Positions 17,279-25,264 of a stretch of 32,227 nt of DNA are shown in pieces. Both the position numbers and the translations under genes were made by a program. The first letter of the stretch is position 1, and each line of letters opens with the position of its first letter. The stretch is from contig JBLHIH010000033.1 of assembly GCA_047616645.1 (NCBI GenBank), forward strand, positions 1 through 32,227. The letters run 5' to 3'. This DNA comes from JAHRVQ01 sp047616645 (GTDB lineage Bacteria; Pseudomonadota; Gammaproteobacteria; Pseudomonadales; Azotimanducaceae). Under the pieces are notes generated by a model that made no database searches, was not told the origin of the DNA, and worked only from the letters and a program-made list of their open reading frames with translations.

Positions 17279-18109
17279 ATGAATAAATACTTGATTTTTC
17301 CATTTGCTTGTATTGTAACCTTCGTTATTGTCTTGCCAGTAATGGCAGATCCAATAGATGATCTGGCGGCGATGCAGGATTTTTTCACGAAGCGATTTCC
17401 CTCTATTGAATTAAAAGCCCACGGTGATGGTGTCTATGCATTGGATGAATCCAAAAGAGAACAATGGATGGAGATCGAAGATTTTCCGCCTTACGAGATA
17501 GCAGTTGATGAAGGTGAGGCTTTATTTGGAATTACATTTTCTAACGGTAAATCCTATGCGAGTTGTTTTGATAATGAAGGTATAGGTGTAAAGCATAATT
17601 TCCCTTACTTTGATAAAGAAAAGGGGGAGGTCATTACACTTGCACTTGCGATTAATCAATGCCGCGAACTTAATGATGAAAAAATGCTTCCCTATTCAAG
17701 TGAAGAAATGGGTGCCTTGTCTGCTTACATGGCGTATACATCAAGGGGTAAACTATACGAGATTGAAGTCCCCCCAGAGGGACGCAAGGCCTATGAAAGC
17801 GGTAAACAATTCTTCTATGAGCGTCGAGGCCAATTAAACTTTTCCTGCAGTTCCTGTCATTTGGATTCAGCGGGTGGCATGTTACGTGATGAAATTCTAA
17901 GTGCGACGATCGGTCATGCAACTCACTGGCCGACTTACCGTTCTAAGTGGGGAGCAATTGGCAGTCTGCATAAGCGTTTTGCAGGTTGTAATCGTCAGGT
18001 TGGCGCTGTGGATTTACCCCAACAAAGTGAATCCTACAGAAACCTCGAATACTTCTTAACTTATATGAATAATGGCATGGTATTAAATGGTCCAGGGAGT
18101 AGGAAATAG
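17279..18109 (+). CDS. soxA: SoxA, L-cysteine S-thiosulfotransferase subunit (single-haem type)
   Basis: A 276-residue periplasmic cytochrome that, with SoxX, oxidatively links thiosulfate to the SoxY cysteine. A signal peptide ends near VMA|DP (residue 23). The C-terminal haem site is CSSCH at 190-194 and the catalytic cysteine ligand, persulfidated in characterised SoxA, is Cys237 in FAGCNRQVGA. The N-terminal haem is absent: the equivalent region has single cysteines at 96 (SCFDNEG) and 128 (NQCRE), which form a disulfide in monohaem SoxA proteins. It therefore belongs to the monohaem SoxA type. It lies 14 bases after soxZ and one base before the next gene. Confidence 0.95.
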   Translation: MNKYLIFPFACIVTFVIVLPVMADPIDDLAAMQDFFTKRFPSIELKAHGDGVYALDESKREQWMEIEDFPPYEIAVDEGEALFGITFSNGKSYASCFDNEGIGVKHNFPYFDKEKGEVITLALAINQCRELNDEKMLPYSSEEMGALSAYMAYTSRGKLYEIEVPPEGRKAYESGKQFFYERRGQLNFSCSSCHLDSAGGMLRDEILSATIGHATHWPTYRSKWGAIGSLHKRFAGCNRQVGAVDLPQQSESYRNLEYFLTYMNNGMVLNGPGSRK

Positions 18110-18110
18110 A

Positions 18111-18491
18111 ATGATGAAACTTATATTTCCTAAAAGAGAATGGCCTTTGTTAACCATAGTCTTACCCATGGCACTGTTCTTGTCTTCGTGTACTGAACAA
18201 GAGCAGGTGAGTGAGACAAGTTCAAAGAATATGATTGCTGATTCGAACCCGAGCGTTGTGGAAGTCATAGAGAAAGCCGAAACATTATATGCGCAAGCAG
18301 TGGAGAAGGAGCATGGGTGGACTATTACGACTGTGCACATTAAGACAGCGAGAGAGGCCTTAGCAGCGGGTCATACTGAAGAGGCCATCGACGCAGCAGA
18401 TAGAGCATTACGGACTGCGGAGGCATCCCTTAGCCAAGCAGAAAGAGAGGGAAACGCTTGGCAAGCGAGAGTGCTTAAAGCCAAAAAATAA
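18111..18491 (+). CDS. SoxK/SAXB-like small lipoprotein (SoxAX-binding)
   Basis: A 126-residue predicted lipoprotein. The signal ends FLSSC, so the mature protein would be lipidated near residue 27. The mature part is a charged, alanine-rich two-to-three-helix segment (IEKAETLYAQAVEKEHGWT, AREALAAGHTEEAIDAADRAL, AEASLSQAERE). The pattern of A-x-x-x-A repeats, a central GW(T) and a closing QAE stretch resembles SoxK, the SoxAX-binding protein SAXB known in green sulfur bacteria. That protein stimulates SoxAX. Its place between soxA and soxB agrees. An AGGAA site before ATG 18111 decides the start over the upstream in-frame start at 18087. The lipid anchor is a notable difference from soluble SAXB. 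Assignment by pattern only. Confidence 0.6.
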   Translation: MMKLIFPKREWPLLTIVLPMALFLSSCTEQEQVSETSSKNMIADSNPSVVEVIEKAETLYAQAVEKEHGWTITTVHIKTAREALAAGHTEEAIDAADRALRTAEASLSQAEREGNAWQARVLKAKK

Positions 18492-18515
18492 TTATCTTCC
18501 ACCGGTATACGATTT

Positions 18516-20279
18516 ATGACCCTTAACCGTAGAGAATTTCTGAATATACTTGCGAAAACTTGCCTCGCGGCTTCTGTTTCTGGATGTGCAAATTTACGTC
18601 CAGTGAAGGAAAACGCCCTCTATGATGTAGTCCCCTTTGGTGAAGCACGAATTCTTCACATCACTGATACCCATGCTCAGCTAAATCCTATCTATTTTAG
18701 GGAGCCAAATGTCAATCTTGGCATCGGTGCAGCAAATGGCCGCTTCCCCCATCGAGTAGGAAAAAATCTCTTAGATGTCATGCCTTCTCTCACTTCAATG
18801 GCGTCCCATGCCTTTACCTATCTCGATTTTACCGAGGCGGCAGAGCGTTATGGCCGAGTAGGTGGGTTTGCACACCTTAAAACACTGATAAACAATTTAC
18901 GCGCGAATTCAGAGGGTTCGTTATTGCTCGACGGTGGAGATACTTGGCAAGGATCGGGTACGGCGCTTTGGACACAGGGACAAGATATGGTGGGCGCCTG
19001 TAACCTGCTCGGCGTTGACGTTATGACAGGTCATTGGGAATTCACCTATCCTGAGCGTCAGATACTTAAGAACGTAGATAGGTTTAAGGGTGATTTTGTG
19101 GCTCAAAATATTAGAGCAACGGAGGATGCATTATTCGAAGGAATACCCGTATTCGATGAAGACAGTGGTCATGTTTTTAAGCCCTATGTGATGAAAATCG
19201 TCAATAACAAAAGAATCGCAGTTATCGGACAGGCCTTTCCCTATACACCCATTGCTAATCCCAAGCGCTTCATTCCCAATTGGACTTTCGGCATCCAAGA
19301 TCAAGATTTGAATGCGTTAGTAGCGGAAATACGAGGGGAGGAAAACCCCGATGCAGTCATTTTATTGTCCCACAACGGAATGGATGTAGATCTTAAAGTT
19401 GCGAGCCGTGTCGAAGGTCTAGATTTCATCCTTGGTGGGCATACTCACGATGGGGTGCCTATTCCGATCGAAGTTAAAAATGCGGGTGGGATAACGGTAG
19501 TGACTAATGCAGGTTCAAATGGAAAATTTGTAGGGGTACTGGATGTAGAATTTAGTCGATCTGGCGTGAGTGGCTATCGATATCAATTGTTACCTGTTTT
19601 TTCAAATCTGCTAACAGCGGATAGTGAAATGCAAAGCTACATAGATAATGTTAGAGCGCCTTATGCTTCCGTGCTAGATGAGGAACTCGCCGTCAGCGAT
19701 TCCCTGCTGTATCGAAGGGGGAATTTCAATGGGACCTTTGATCAAGTCATCTGTGATGCCTTGATTGAACGCTTAGATACTGAAATTGCACTCTCACCTG
19801 GATTTAGGTGGGGAACTAGCATACTTCCAGGTGCGCCCATAACCATGGAGGGATTGTTGGATCAAACCTGTATTACGTATCCAGAAACCTATGTACGTGA
19901 GATGACGGGTTCCGAATTAATGCGCATTATGGAAAGCGTCGCGGATAATTTGTTTAATACCGATCCGTATTATCAACAAGGTGGCGACATGGTTCGAACG
20001 GGCGGAATCAATTATACATGTGAACCCCGTGCAGACATGGGTTCTAGAATATCGAATGTGACTTTGAGAAATGGCAAGCCCTTAGTGGATGACAAAATGT
20101 ATAAGGTAGCGGGGTGGGCAACGGTTAATGGTAAATCGGACGGGCCGCCAGTATGGGATGTGGTTGCAGATTATTGTCGTGACAAAAAAGTCGTTAAGCT
20201 AGACCGTTTTGAAACGCCTTTGCTAAAAGGTGTTTCTCGAAATATGGGTGTCGCTGATTATAGTGGTCTACTCACTTAG
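18516..20279 (+). CDS. soxB: SoxB, S-sulfosulfanyl-L-cysteine sulfohydrolase
   Basis: A 587-residue periplasmic dimanganese enzyme of the 5'-nucleotidase fold that hydrolyses the terminal sulfone from SoxY-bound intermediates, releasing sulfate. Metal-site motifs are in place: DTHAQ at 51-55, GGDTWQGSGTALWTQG at 140-155, TGHWEFTY at 171-178 and GGHTHDG near 305-311. The C-terminal 5'-nucleotidase domain follows from about residue 390 (SDSLLYRRGNFNGTFDQVICDA). The N-terminus has a twin-arginine motif (NRREFLN) and also a lipobox-like VSGC ending at Cys24, so it may be a Tat-exported lipoprotein. The length is normal. A gap of 24 bases separates it from the soxK-like gene. Confidence 0.96.
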   Translation: MTLNRREFLNILAKTCLAASVSGCANLRPVKENALYDVVPFGEARILHITDTHAQLNPIYFREPNVNLGIGAANGRFPHRVGKNLLDVMPSLTSMASHAFTYLDFTEAAERYGRVGGFAHLKTLINNLRANSEGSLLLDGGDTWQGSGTALWTQGQDMVGACNLLGVDVMTGHWEFTYPERQILKNVDRFKGDFVAQNIRATEDALFEGIPVFDEDSGHVFKPYVMKIVNNKRIAVIGQAFPYTPIANPKRFIPNWTFGIQDQDLNALVAEIRGEENPDAVILLSHNGMDVDLKVASRVEGLDFILGGHTHDGVPIPIEVKNAGGITVVTNAGSNGKFVGVLDVEFSRSGVSGYRYQLLPVFSNLLTADSEMQSYIDNVRAPYASVLDEELAVSDSLLYRRGNFNGTFDQVICDALIERLDTEIALSPGFRWGTSILPGAPITMEGLLDQTCITYPETYVREMTGSELMRIMESVADNLFNTDPYYQQGGDMVRTGGINYTCEPRADMGSRISNVTLRNGKPLVDDKMYKVAGWATVNGKSDGPPVWDVVADYCRDKKVVKLDRFETPLLKGVSRNMGVADYSGLLT

Positions 20280-20374
20280 GCTATATGACATCTAGGTACG
20301 CATTATGGCGAATGTTTATTAATGGCGATTGGGAATGATAGCCATTGCGAATTCCGAGGAGGATGAGAGGCGAC

Positions 20375-21340
20375 ATGAAGCTGGTAAGTGATATATCAAA
20401 GATGTCGAAATTAGTCTGTATTTTCAGTATTTTAGGATTGTCTATTTGTTTTGCTCCTACTGCTTTTTCTGCTTTTTCTGAACCTCTTACTTTAACTAAA
20501 GTAACAGAACAAGTTTACTCTGCTATCGGCGCAGCTGCGCCTCCTAGTTACGAGAATGCAGGCCATAATAATAATTTAAGTGTGGTGATTGGTGAGTCTG
20601 GAATCTTGGTTGTTAATGGCGGCGCTAATTACTTGTTGGCAAAAAGCCTACACCAAGCAATAAAACAAATAAGCGAACTGCCAGTTCTTTGGCTTGTAAA
20701 TGAAAATGGGCAAGGACATTCCTTCCTAGGCAATAGTTATTGGCGAGACCAAGGCGTCAAGATAATTGCCCATAAAAATGCTGTTGCAGAAATTCGAGCC
20801 CACGGAAAAGAGATCTTACTCAGAATGCAAAAACGTCAGATAGAGAAATCTAAGGGGACCTATGTTGCTATACCTGATGTAGAATTTACTGATTTGTACG
20901 AGATTCAACTTGGCCAATTAGCCATTGAATTAAAGTATTTTGGCCGCGCTCATTCTCCAGGTGATATTTCGGTATGGTTGCCAAAATCAAAAGTGATTAT
21001 TGCCGGAGATATTGCCTTCCATCAACGATTACTGGCAATATTTCCAGACACAAATGTGCAAAGTTGGATTGAATCATTTGAAAACCTAGCAAAACTGGAA
21101 CCTGTTTTTATCATACCTGGACATGGCTACCCAACAGACCTTAAAAGTATTACTGAGACGACCCAAGGATATTTGAAGTTTTTAACCCAAGCCGTATTGG
21201 AGATATTAGATGAAGAGGGTGGGTTAACCGAGGCCTATGCAATTGATCAATCAAACTACGCCCATCTCAACACATTTTCTGAATTGGCCACAAAGAATGC
21301 AGGTCGTTTATTCCAGACACTGGAAATGGAAACTTTTTAG
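20375..21340 (+). CDS. Metallo-beta-lactamase-fold protein with altered metal site (SoxH-like context)
   Basis: A 321-residue exported protein (signal about residues 1-33, ending AFSAFS). It has the MBL fold in order: NLSVVIGESGILVVNGG (strands 1-2), LWLVNENGQGHSFLGNSYW where HxHxDH normally stands (109-121), FGRAHSPGDISVWLP (His193), IIAGDIAF (Asp212) and IIPGHGYPT (His250). Thus the first zinc loop is NENGQGH, with only its last histidine kept, while the later ligands remain. It follows soxB, where some sox clusters carry the MBL protein SoxH, but the loop is not that of a standard hydrolase. The frame opens at TTG 20345; ATG 20375 was preferred for signal-peptide length and a nearby GAGAGG. 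The activity is unknown. Confidence 0.72.
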   Translation: MKLVSDISKMSKLVCIFSILGLSICFAPTAFSAFSEPLTLTKVTEQVYSAIGAAAPPSYENAGHNNNLSVVIGESGILVVNGGANYLLAKSLHQAIKQISELPVLWLVNENGQGHSFLGNSYWRDQGVKIIAHKNAVAEIRAHGKEILLRMQKRQIEKSKGTYVAIPDVEFTDLYEIQLGQLAIELKYFGRAHSPGDISVWLPKSKVIIAGDIAFHQRLLAIFPDTNVQSWIESFENLAKLEPVFIIPGHGYPTDLKSITETTQGYLKFLTQAVLEILDEEGGLTEAYAIDQSNYAHLNTFSELATKNAGRLFQTLEMETF

Positions 21341-21357
21341 AATGACGTTTCTGTGAT

Positions 21358-22236
21358 ATGAAAAACCTCCAAAAACTACTCGCTATTTTTTTCTTGTTAT
21401 TTGAACCGGTAATGACTATTGATGCCTCGCCGATTCAAATTAGGCATAAGGATATCCAGTTAAACGGTGAGTTGAATGCGCTTAACCAAACTGGCGATAC
21501 TATTTATTTGCTTGTACACGGTACGTGGGGGCATGGAAAAATGGAAATTATTTCCGGAATCCAATCACGCCTAGAAGAATTAGGTGAGAACAGTTTGGCA
21601 CTGACACTCAGTCTTGGCATTAATAATCGTCAAGGGTTTATGGGCTGCTCTGTTCCTATTGTTGCTCAGCATGGCGAGGCAGTTGAAGAAATTAGTAAAT
21701 GGGTTGAGTATCTCAGTAATACATGGCCGAAAATTATATTAGTGGGTCACTCCAGAGGGGGTAATCAAGTTGCACTTTACAATAACGCCGCCGTGCCTAA
21801 ACAAACGGCTCTCGATAAACTCGTTCTGATAGCGCCTATGACCTGGAGTAAAGTCGAAACTGAATTAGACTATAAAAAGCGTTTCAAGCAGGATTTGAGA
21901 GGTTTGCTTACCAAGGCGAGAACTTATCCTGATGATCCCCTTTTTGCTGGTATCGTAAATTGTGATGACATAGCAGTTTCTGCAGAGAGTTTTTTATCTT
22001 ACTACTCAATTACACCGAACAAAAACACACCAGAACTGTTGGTGAGTAATCATCGACCTGTATTAGTATTTTTGGGGAGTGAAGATGGACTATCTCAAAA
22101 CTATCTGGATCAAAAAGCAAGGTTTAAGACAGCTAGCCAAGTACGGAATATTTCAATAGATGGTGCTGGCCATTTTTTCCGAGATCTCTATCTTGATGAG
22201 CTAGTTGAGTCGATGGTCGATTGGGTGAATGAGTGA
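21358..22236 (+). CDS. Secreted alpha/beta hydrolase in the sox cluster
   Basis: A 292-residue protein with a signal peptide (hydrophobic residues 6-22) and the alpha/beta hydrolase fold. The oxyanion region LLVHGTWGHGK sits at 51-61, the nucleophile elbow GHSRGGNQ holds Ser132, FLGSEDG carries a likely acid and GAGHFF near the end supplies the histidine. The triad is therefore complete and a serine-ester or thioester hydrolase is plausible. No known Sox step needs such an enzyme. It begins 17 bases after the MBL-fold gene and its stop overlaps the next start (GTGA), so it is co-expressed with them. The substrate is unknown. Confidence 0.78.
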   Translation: MKNLQKLLAIFFLLFEPVMTIDASPIQIRHKDIQLNGELNALNQTGDTIYLLVHGTWGHGKMEIISGIQSRLEELGENSLALTLSLGINNRQGFMGCSVPIVAQHGEAVEEISKWVEYLSNTWPKIILVGHSRGGNQVALYNNAAVPKQTALDKLVLIAPMTWSKVETELDYKKRFKQDLRGLLTKARTYPDDPLFAGIVNCDDIAVSAESFLSYYSITPNKNTPELLVSNHRPVLVFLGSEDGLSQNYLDQKARFKTASQVRNISIDGAGHFFRDLYLDELVESMVDWVNE

Positions 22237-22748
22237 ATTATTTAAGGTTATTGATAATTTTTTCCTGTCTTGTGAAGTTTACGCCTGTGCTGGCAAGCCC
22301 AGAGAATCTTGGAATATTAGACTTTTCTCAAGGCAGTCCAAAAATTGTATATGCAAATAATCTGAATTCTGAGGGTAAGTCTGCGTCCCAAAAGAAGAAA
22401 GTTTTATTACTCTATGTCTCTCGCCCTGATTGCCCTTTTTGTGAGAGATTAAAGAACGATGTTCTTCATCCTCTAATCAAAGGAAAACGCCTTGATAGTA
22501 AAATCTTAATCCGTGAAATTTCTCTTGAGGACAATTCTGTTATTGGTTTTGATAACCAGGTAGCGTCTGCCAAGGCAATATTGGGGAGTTATGGCATTGA
22601 AGGTGCGCCAACTTTGTTATTTTTGGATGAAAATGGATTTGAGCTATCCCAAAAGCTAAGTGGTTATTCCTCGCAGGATTATTACTGGTCTTATTTTGAA
22701 AAGGCGATTGCGCGTGCTCGGACAAGGTTGATGAAAGAACTGAGGTGA
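22233..22748 (+). CDS. Exported thioredoxin-fold protein, SoxW-like
   Basis: A 171-residue periplasmic thioredoxin-like protein. A signal peptide ends near LAS (residue 22). The redox motif is RPDCPFCERL, with Cys67 and Cys70, and GAPTLLFLDENG contains the cis-proline facing it, followed by a GYSSQDYYW helix. CPFC and the long insertion before the cis-proline resemble SoxW and DsbE/thioredoxin-SoxW family proteins, which are thought to keep Sox thiols reduced. The start is GTG, overlapping the hydrolase stop as GTGA. It is the last gene of the operon and ends five bases before the convergent exporter gene. A partner CcdA/SoxV for electron supply is not in the window. Confidence 0.8.
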   Translation: MNYLRLLIIFSCLVKFTPVLASPENLGILDFSQGSPKIVYANNLNSEGKSASQKKKVLLLYVSRPDCPFCERLKNDVLHPLIKGKRLDSKILIREISLEDNSVIGFDNQVASAKAILGSYGIEGAPTLLFLDENGFELSQKLSGYSSQDYYWSYFEKAIARARTRLMKELR

Positions 22749-22753
22749 AATGT

Positions 22754-23541
22754 TTATGTAGACAATTCGATCACTGACTTCGTCAAAATAAATCCTCCAA
22801 CTATTATCAGAAATCCTCCGAAACCTTTCTTTAATATACTTTGCGGTATCTTATTTGAGGCATATTTACCGAGATAACTTCCCATAATGCCAACAATTGA
22901 AAAGAGAAAAATGATTTCATAGTCGAGTGCTAAATCCAGTACTTCTAGGACTTCAACATATTTAAGAAAACCTGCAGTAGACTTCAAGAATATGATGAAC
23001 ATGCTTGTGCCTATCGCAATTCGAATCGGCAAGCCCATCAATAGTACCAATGCCGGTACGATTAAAAATCCACCGCCGACGCCCACAAACCCCGTTATCA
23101 ATCCGACGACCAAACCGTCTACAATAATCTTGTAAAGACGCCGCTCGCTCGTGCCTTCAAGCTTGATTGCGTCTGGCTTTATCATTAGATACGAAGAGGC
23201 CAACATGACAAATGAGAAGGTGATGAGTTGGGCTATGGTCGGAACAAACCCGGCTAGTGCAGCCCCACCATAGGTACCAACCATGCCAGGAATGCCAAAG
23301 AATAGAACGCTGCGCCAATCCACAAGCTTGTCTTTGATGTAGGCGAAACTTCCAAATAAGGCAATAGTGCCAACAATCGCGAGGGAGCTGCCGATGGCCA
23401 CTTTGCCGTCTTGCCCAACTAAATAGACAAGAATGGGAACGGAAAGAATTGATCCACCTGAGCCGAGTAATCCCATCACAACACCAATGAGTATGGCGGC
23501 GGGGATGATGATGCTTAGCCCTTCGATAATACTTCAATCAT
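22754..23541 (-). CDS. TauE/SafE family anion exporter, probable N-terminal frameshift
   Basis: An inner-membrane TSUP-family protein with two repeats, each carrying the family phrase: GLLGSGGSILSVPILVYL near the start and GFVGVGGGFLIVPALVLL after a central polar loop. TauE/SafE proteins move sulfite, sulfoacetate or similar anions, and the position convergent to the sox operon suggests sulfite or sulfur-anion export. The uninterrupted frame is 22754-23533, with its first usual start at GTG 23479, which cuts off half of helix 1. From ATG 23541 the reading begins MIEVLSKG and stops. Adding one G to the CCC run 23519-23521 (GGG on the coding strand) joins it to LSIIIPAAILIGVVMG, a normal TSUP N-terminus. 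The gene is therefore either frameshifted or misread by one base. Confidence 0.82.
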
Positions 23542-23676
23542 TGATGTTAATTCCATTTGGTTATAACTATATTATATTAAGTAATAACTAGAATAATTAC
23601 AACTATCCCAGCTGTGATCTGCGGTGCATTACTCAATGTAAATGTCATCATGAAATAAGAGACCGGTTGATCCCTA

Positions 23677-23704
23677 GTTTAATGCTAGAAGTTTAATGCT
23701 AGAA
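23677..23704. repeat. Perfect 14-bp tandem duplication at the lpxR-like stop codon
   Basis: GTTTAATGCTAGAA occurs twice head to tail (23677-23690 and 23691-23704). The second copy contains the stop codon of the minus-strand lipid A deacylase gene; the first lies just beyond it. It probably arose by a small slippage event. Confidence 0.7.
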
Positions 23705-24805
23705 TTTGTGCCAGTAAGATACGGCAAAACTGCCATAACTGTGATAGTTGGGTTGCAAGTCAAACTCCTTAGATCTAAACAGTCGTGCAAAAGATACTTT
23801 GAAACGCCCTATATCAAAACTCACGCCTATGGCGGCATCCGCTACGACATCTTTCTTTTCAAGTGAATGACTATTTTTAAAAGTATTTCCATCAAGGAAG
23901 ATGTCCCTTGCAACCAAGCGGGCATCAATGGATGTGAAAAAATGGATGCTACCTTGAGACGTGCCATTAGGGACTGAGTTATCTCCTCCCGGTCTAAGTG
24001 CCGAAGTGCCGAAATCATCTGGTAAATCCCATCCTATTCTCACTTCGATCCCACCATTTAGGTAGGTTGCGACATTTCCGATACTGGCTCCCCAATGGCC
24101 GATAACATCTGCTTCCATATCAAAGTAGAGCGGGATATTTTTCGATTTTTGTTTTCGTTCAAAAATGATAGAAAACCCGAACTCATTTTCTAATTGATTA
24201 TCCCAGCCTTTAAATTTTGTAATTCCTCGTAAATCGTGGACCTTATCTTGTATTTCGCGTCCCAAGGCCGCTGGACCGATAATGCCTAGATCGAGTTCAA
24301 GCGTATCTAATCGTCGACCAAGACGAATGTGATTCGCCATACCAATGTATAACCAGCCCGCATAGGGTCGCTGGTCAGGGATAATATCAACAGGAGACTT
24401 GTCTCTCGGCGTATACATGCGGTGAGCGAATGTTGCAATAAATTGCGTTTCGACGGATTCTTGATGTGGATATATCGATTTGTATAGATCGATAAGTGTA
24501 GTGTTTGCCCATTTTAAGCATTCTGGTAGTTTAGATTCATTGACATTTTCAGTTTGTGCGGCCGCCAAGGAATAGCGTATACCGTTTGTGTAATCGGCAT
24601 CCGTATCGGCAAATAGATCGTTCTCCAAGTAGAAGTTGTGAATTAGATGTGCATTTCCAGGCTTTTTAGCACTCTTTGATACTTTTGCATTCTCTGGTAC
24701 CTTCTTAGGTTCGCATAATTTTGCATTGGCAGAGACGCTAAAAATGACAATTGAATACAGTGTGACTTGCCTAATAAATTGACCGAATCGTTTTGGCAAT
24801 GCCAC
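23699..24805 (-). CDS. LpxR-like outer-membrane lipid A deacylase family protein
   Basis: A 368-residue exported beta-barrel protein. The LpxR/DUF2219 signature is clear: LENDLFADTDADYTNGIRYS (residues 60-79), followed by MYTPRDKSP and DQRPYAGWLYIG. It then has alternating amphipathic strands and a C-terminal aromatic end (SYWHKF) typical of outer-membrane insertion. LpxR removes the 3'-acyloxyacyl chain of lipid A; the catalytic Asn-Asp pair (62-63) is present. A lysine-rich spacer of about 25 residues follows the signal peptide (cleavage near ANA|KL) and is longer than usual. GTG 24805 follows an excellent GGAGG site. Orientation relative to the exporter gene is the same strand, about 160 bases apart. 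Confidence 0.85.
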   Translation of the reverse strand: MALPKRFGQFIRQVTLYSIVIFSVSANAKLCEPKKVPENAKVSKSAKKPGNAHLIHNFYLENDLFADTDADYTNGIRYSLAAAQTENVNESKLPECLKWANTTLIDLYKSIYPHQESVETQFIATFAHRMYTPRDKSPVDIIPDQRPYAGWLYIGMANHIRLGRRLDTLELDLGIIGPAALGREIQDKVHDLRGITKFKGWDNQLENEFGFSIIFERKQKSKNIPLYFDMEADVIGHWGASIGNVATYLNGGIEVRIGWDLPDDFGTSALRPGGDNSVPNGTSQGSIHFFTSIDARLVARDIFLDGNTFKNSHSLEKKDVVADAAIGVSFDIGRFKVSFARLFRSKEFDLQPNYHSYGSFAVSYWHKF

Positions 24806-24920
24806 TTTGTTTACCTCCTTGAAAATGGACTAATGTCTTTTAATGTCGTCTCAAATACAGTATATAAAACATTGAAAAGAACTACATTAGTGAGAATGAT
24901 GAAAGATAAGAAGGAACCTA

Positions 24921-25249
24921 TTGGGAAAAACGGTAATTGCCTTATTTGTCTTCCTAATGACATCTGGTGCCCATGCTAGCCTACATCCAAAAAACCAAAA
25001 ACGTCGGGGCGGTCTGATGCAGTGGCGATTTTAATTGTTGTATATTTTGACGGGGCGACGCCATCGACCATAAAGTCATCGGTGTCCCGCTCCCTGTTTA
25101 TTTCACAAGGTGATGGGCTTGATATGAGAACTGACTTAATCCCAGATGCTTTTGTCTAAGGCAGGAAGACTAAGCTTGAGGGAAGACAGGCAGTATTGTT
25201 TAAACCTTATCGCGCCAAATATGTAAAAACCGGCTCCTCACCACCTTAA
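24921..25249 (+). pseudogene. Remnant of a small secreted-protein gene
   Basis: TTG 24921, five bases after AAGGA, opens a frame starting LGKTVIALFVFLMTSGAHAS, a good signal peptide with an AHA|S cleavage site. It runs only to TAA 25034. If one A is added to the A6 run at 24989-24994, the frame continues through VVYFDGATPSTIKSS and FISQGDGLDMRTDLIPDAFV to TAA 25157. If that stop is also ignored, it ends at TAA 25247-25249 in the palindrome. I do not recognise the family. One frameshift and perhaps one nonsense codon suggest a decayed gene of about 110 codons. Chance is possible because the statistical support is small. Confidence 0.35.
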
Positions 25250-25264
25250 GGTGGTGAGTTTTTA
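25237..25264 (+). terminator. Perfect palindrome and T tract at the end of two convergent frames
   Basis: The 22-base sequence 25237-25258 is a perfect palindrome (arms CTCACCACCTT and AAGGTGGTGAG) followed by TTTTT at 25259-25263. On the minus strand it holds the last codons and TAA stop of the alpha/beta hydrolase gene, with a later T tract after GAGCCGG. It can therefore terminate both strands, better on the plus strand. Confidence 0.7.

Noticed and set aside
23157..23537. 126-codon frame opposite in phase to tauE on the same strand
   Set aside because: Its His/Arg/Trp-rich composition is that of an out-of-phase shadow of the membrane protein. Only its start region overlaps the disrupted tauE beginning.
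24767..24979. 70-codon plus-strand frame over the start of the lpxR-like gene
   Set aside because: It covers the GGAGG site and start of the opposite gene and has no protein-like features. The neighbouring frame with a signal peptide is a better candidate.
25237..25258. End of an IS200/IS605-type element
   Set aside because: The palindrome is reminiscent of subterminal hairpins, but no transposase, TnpB or second end was found; the terminator explanation suffices.
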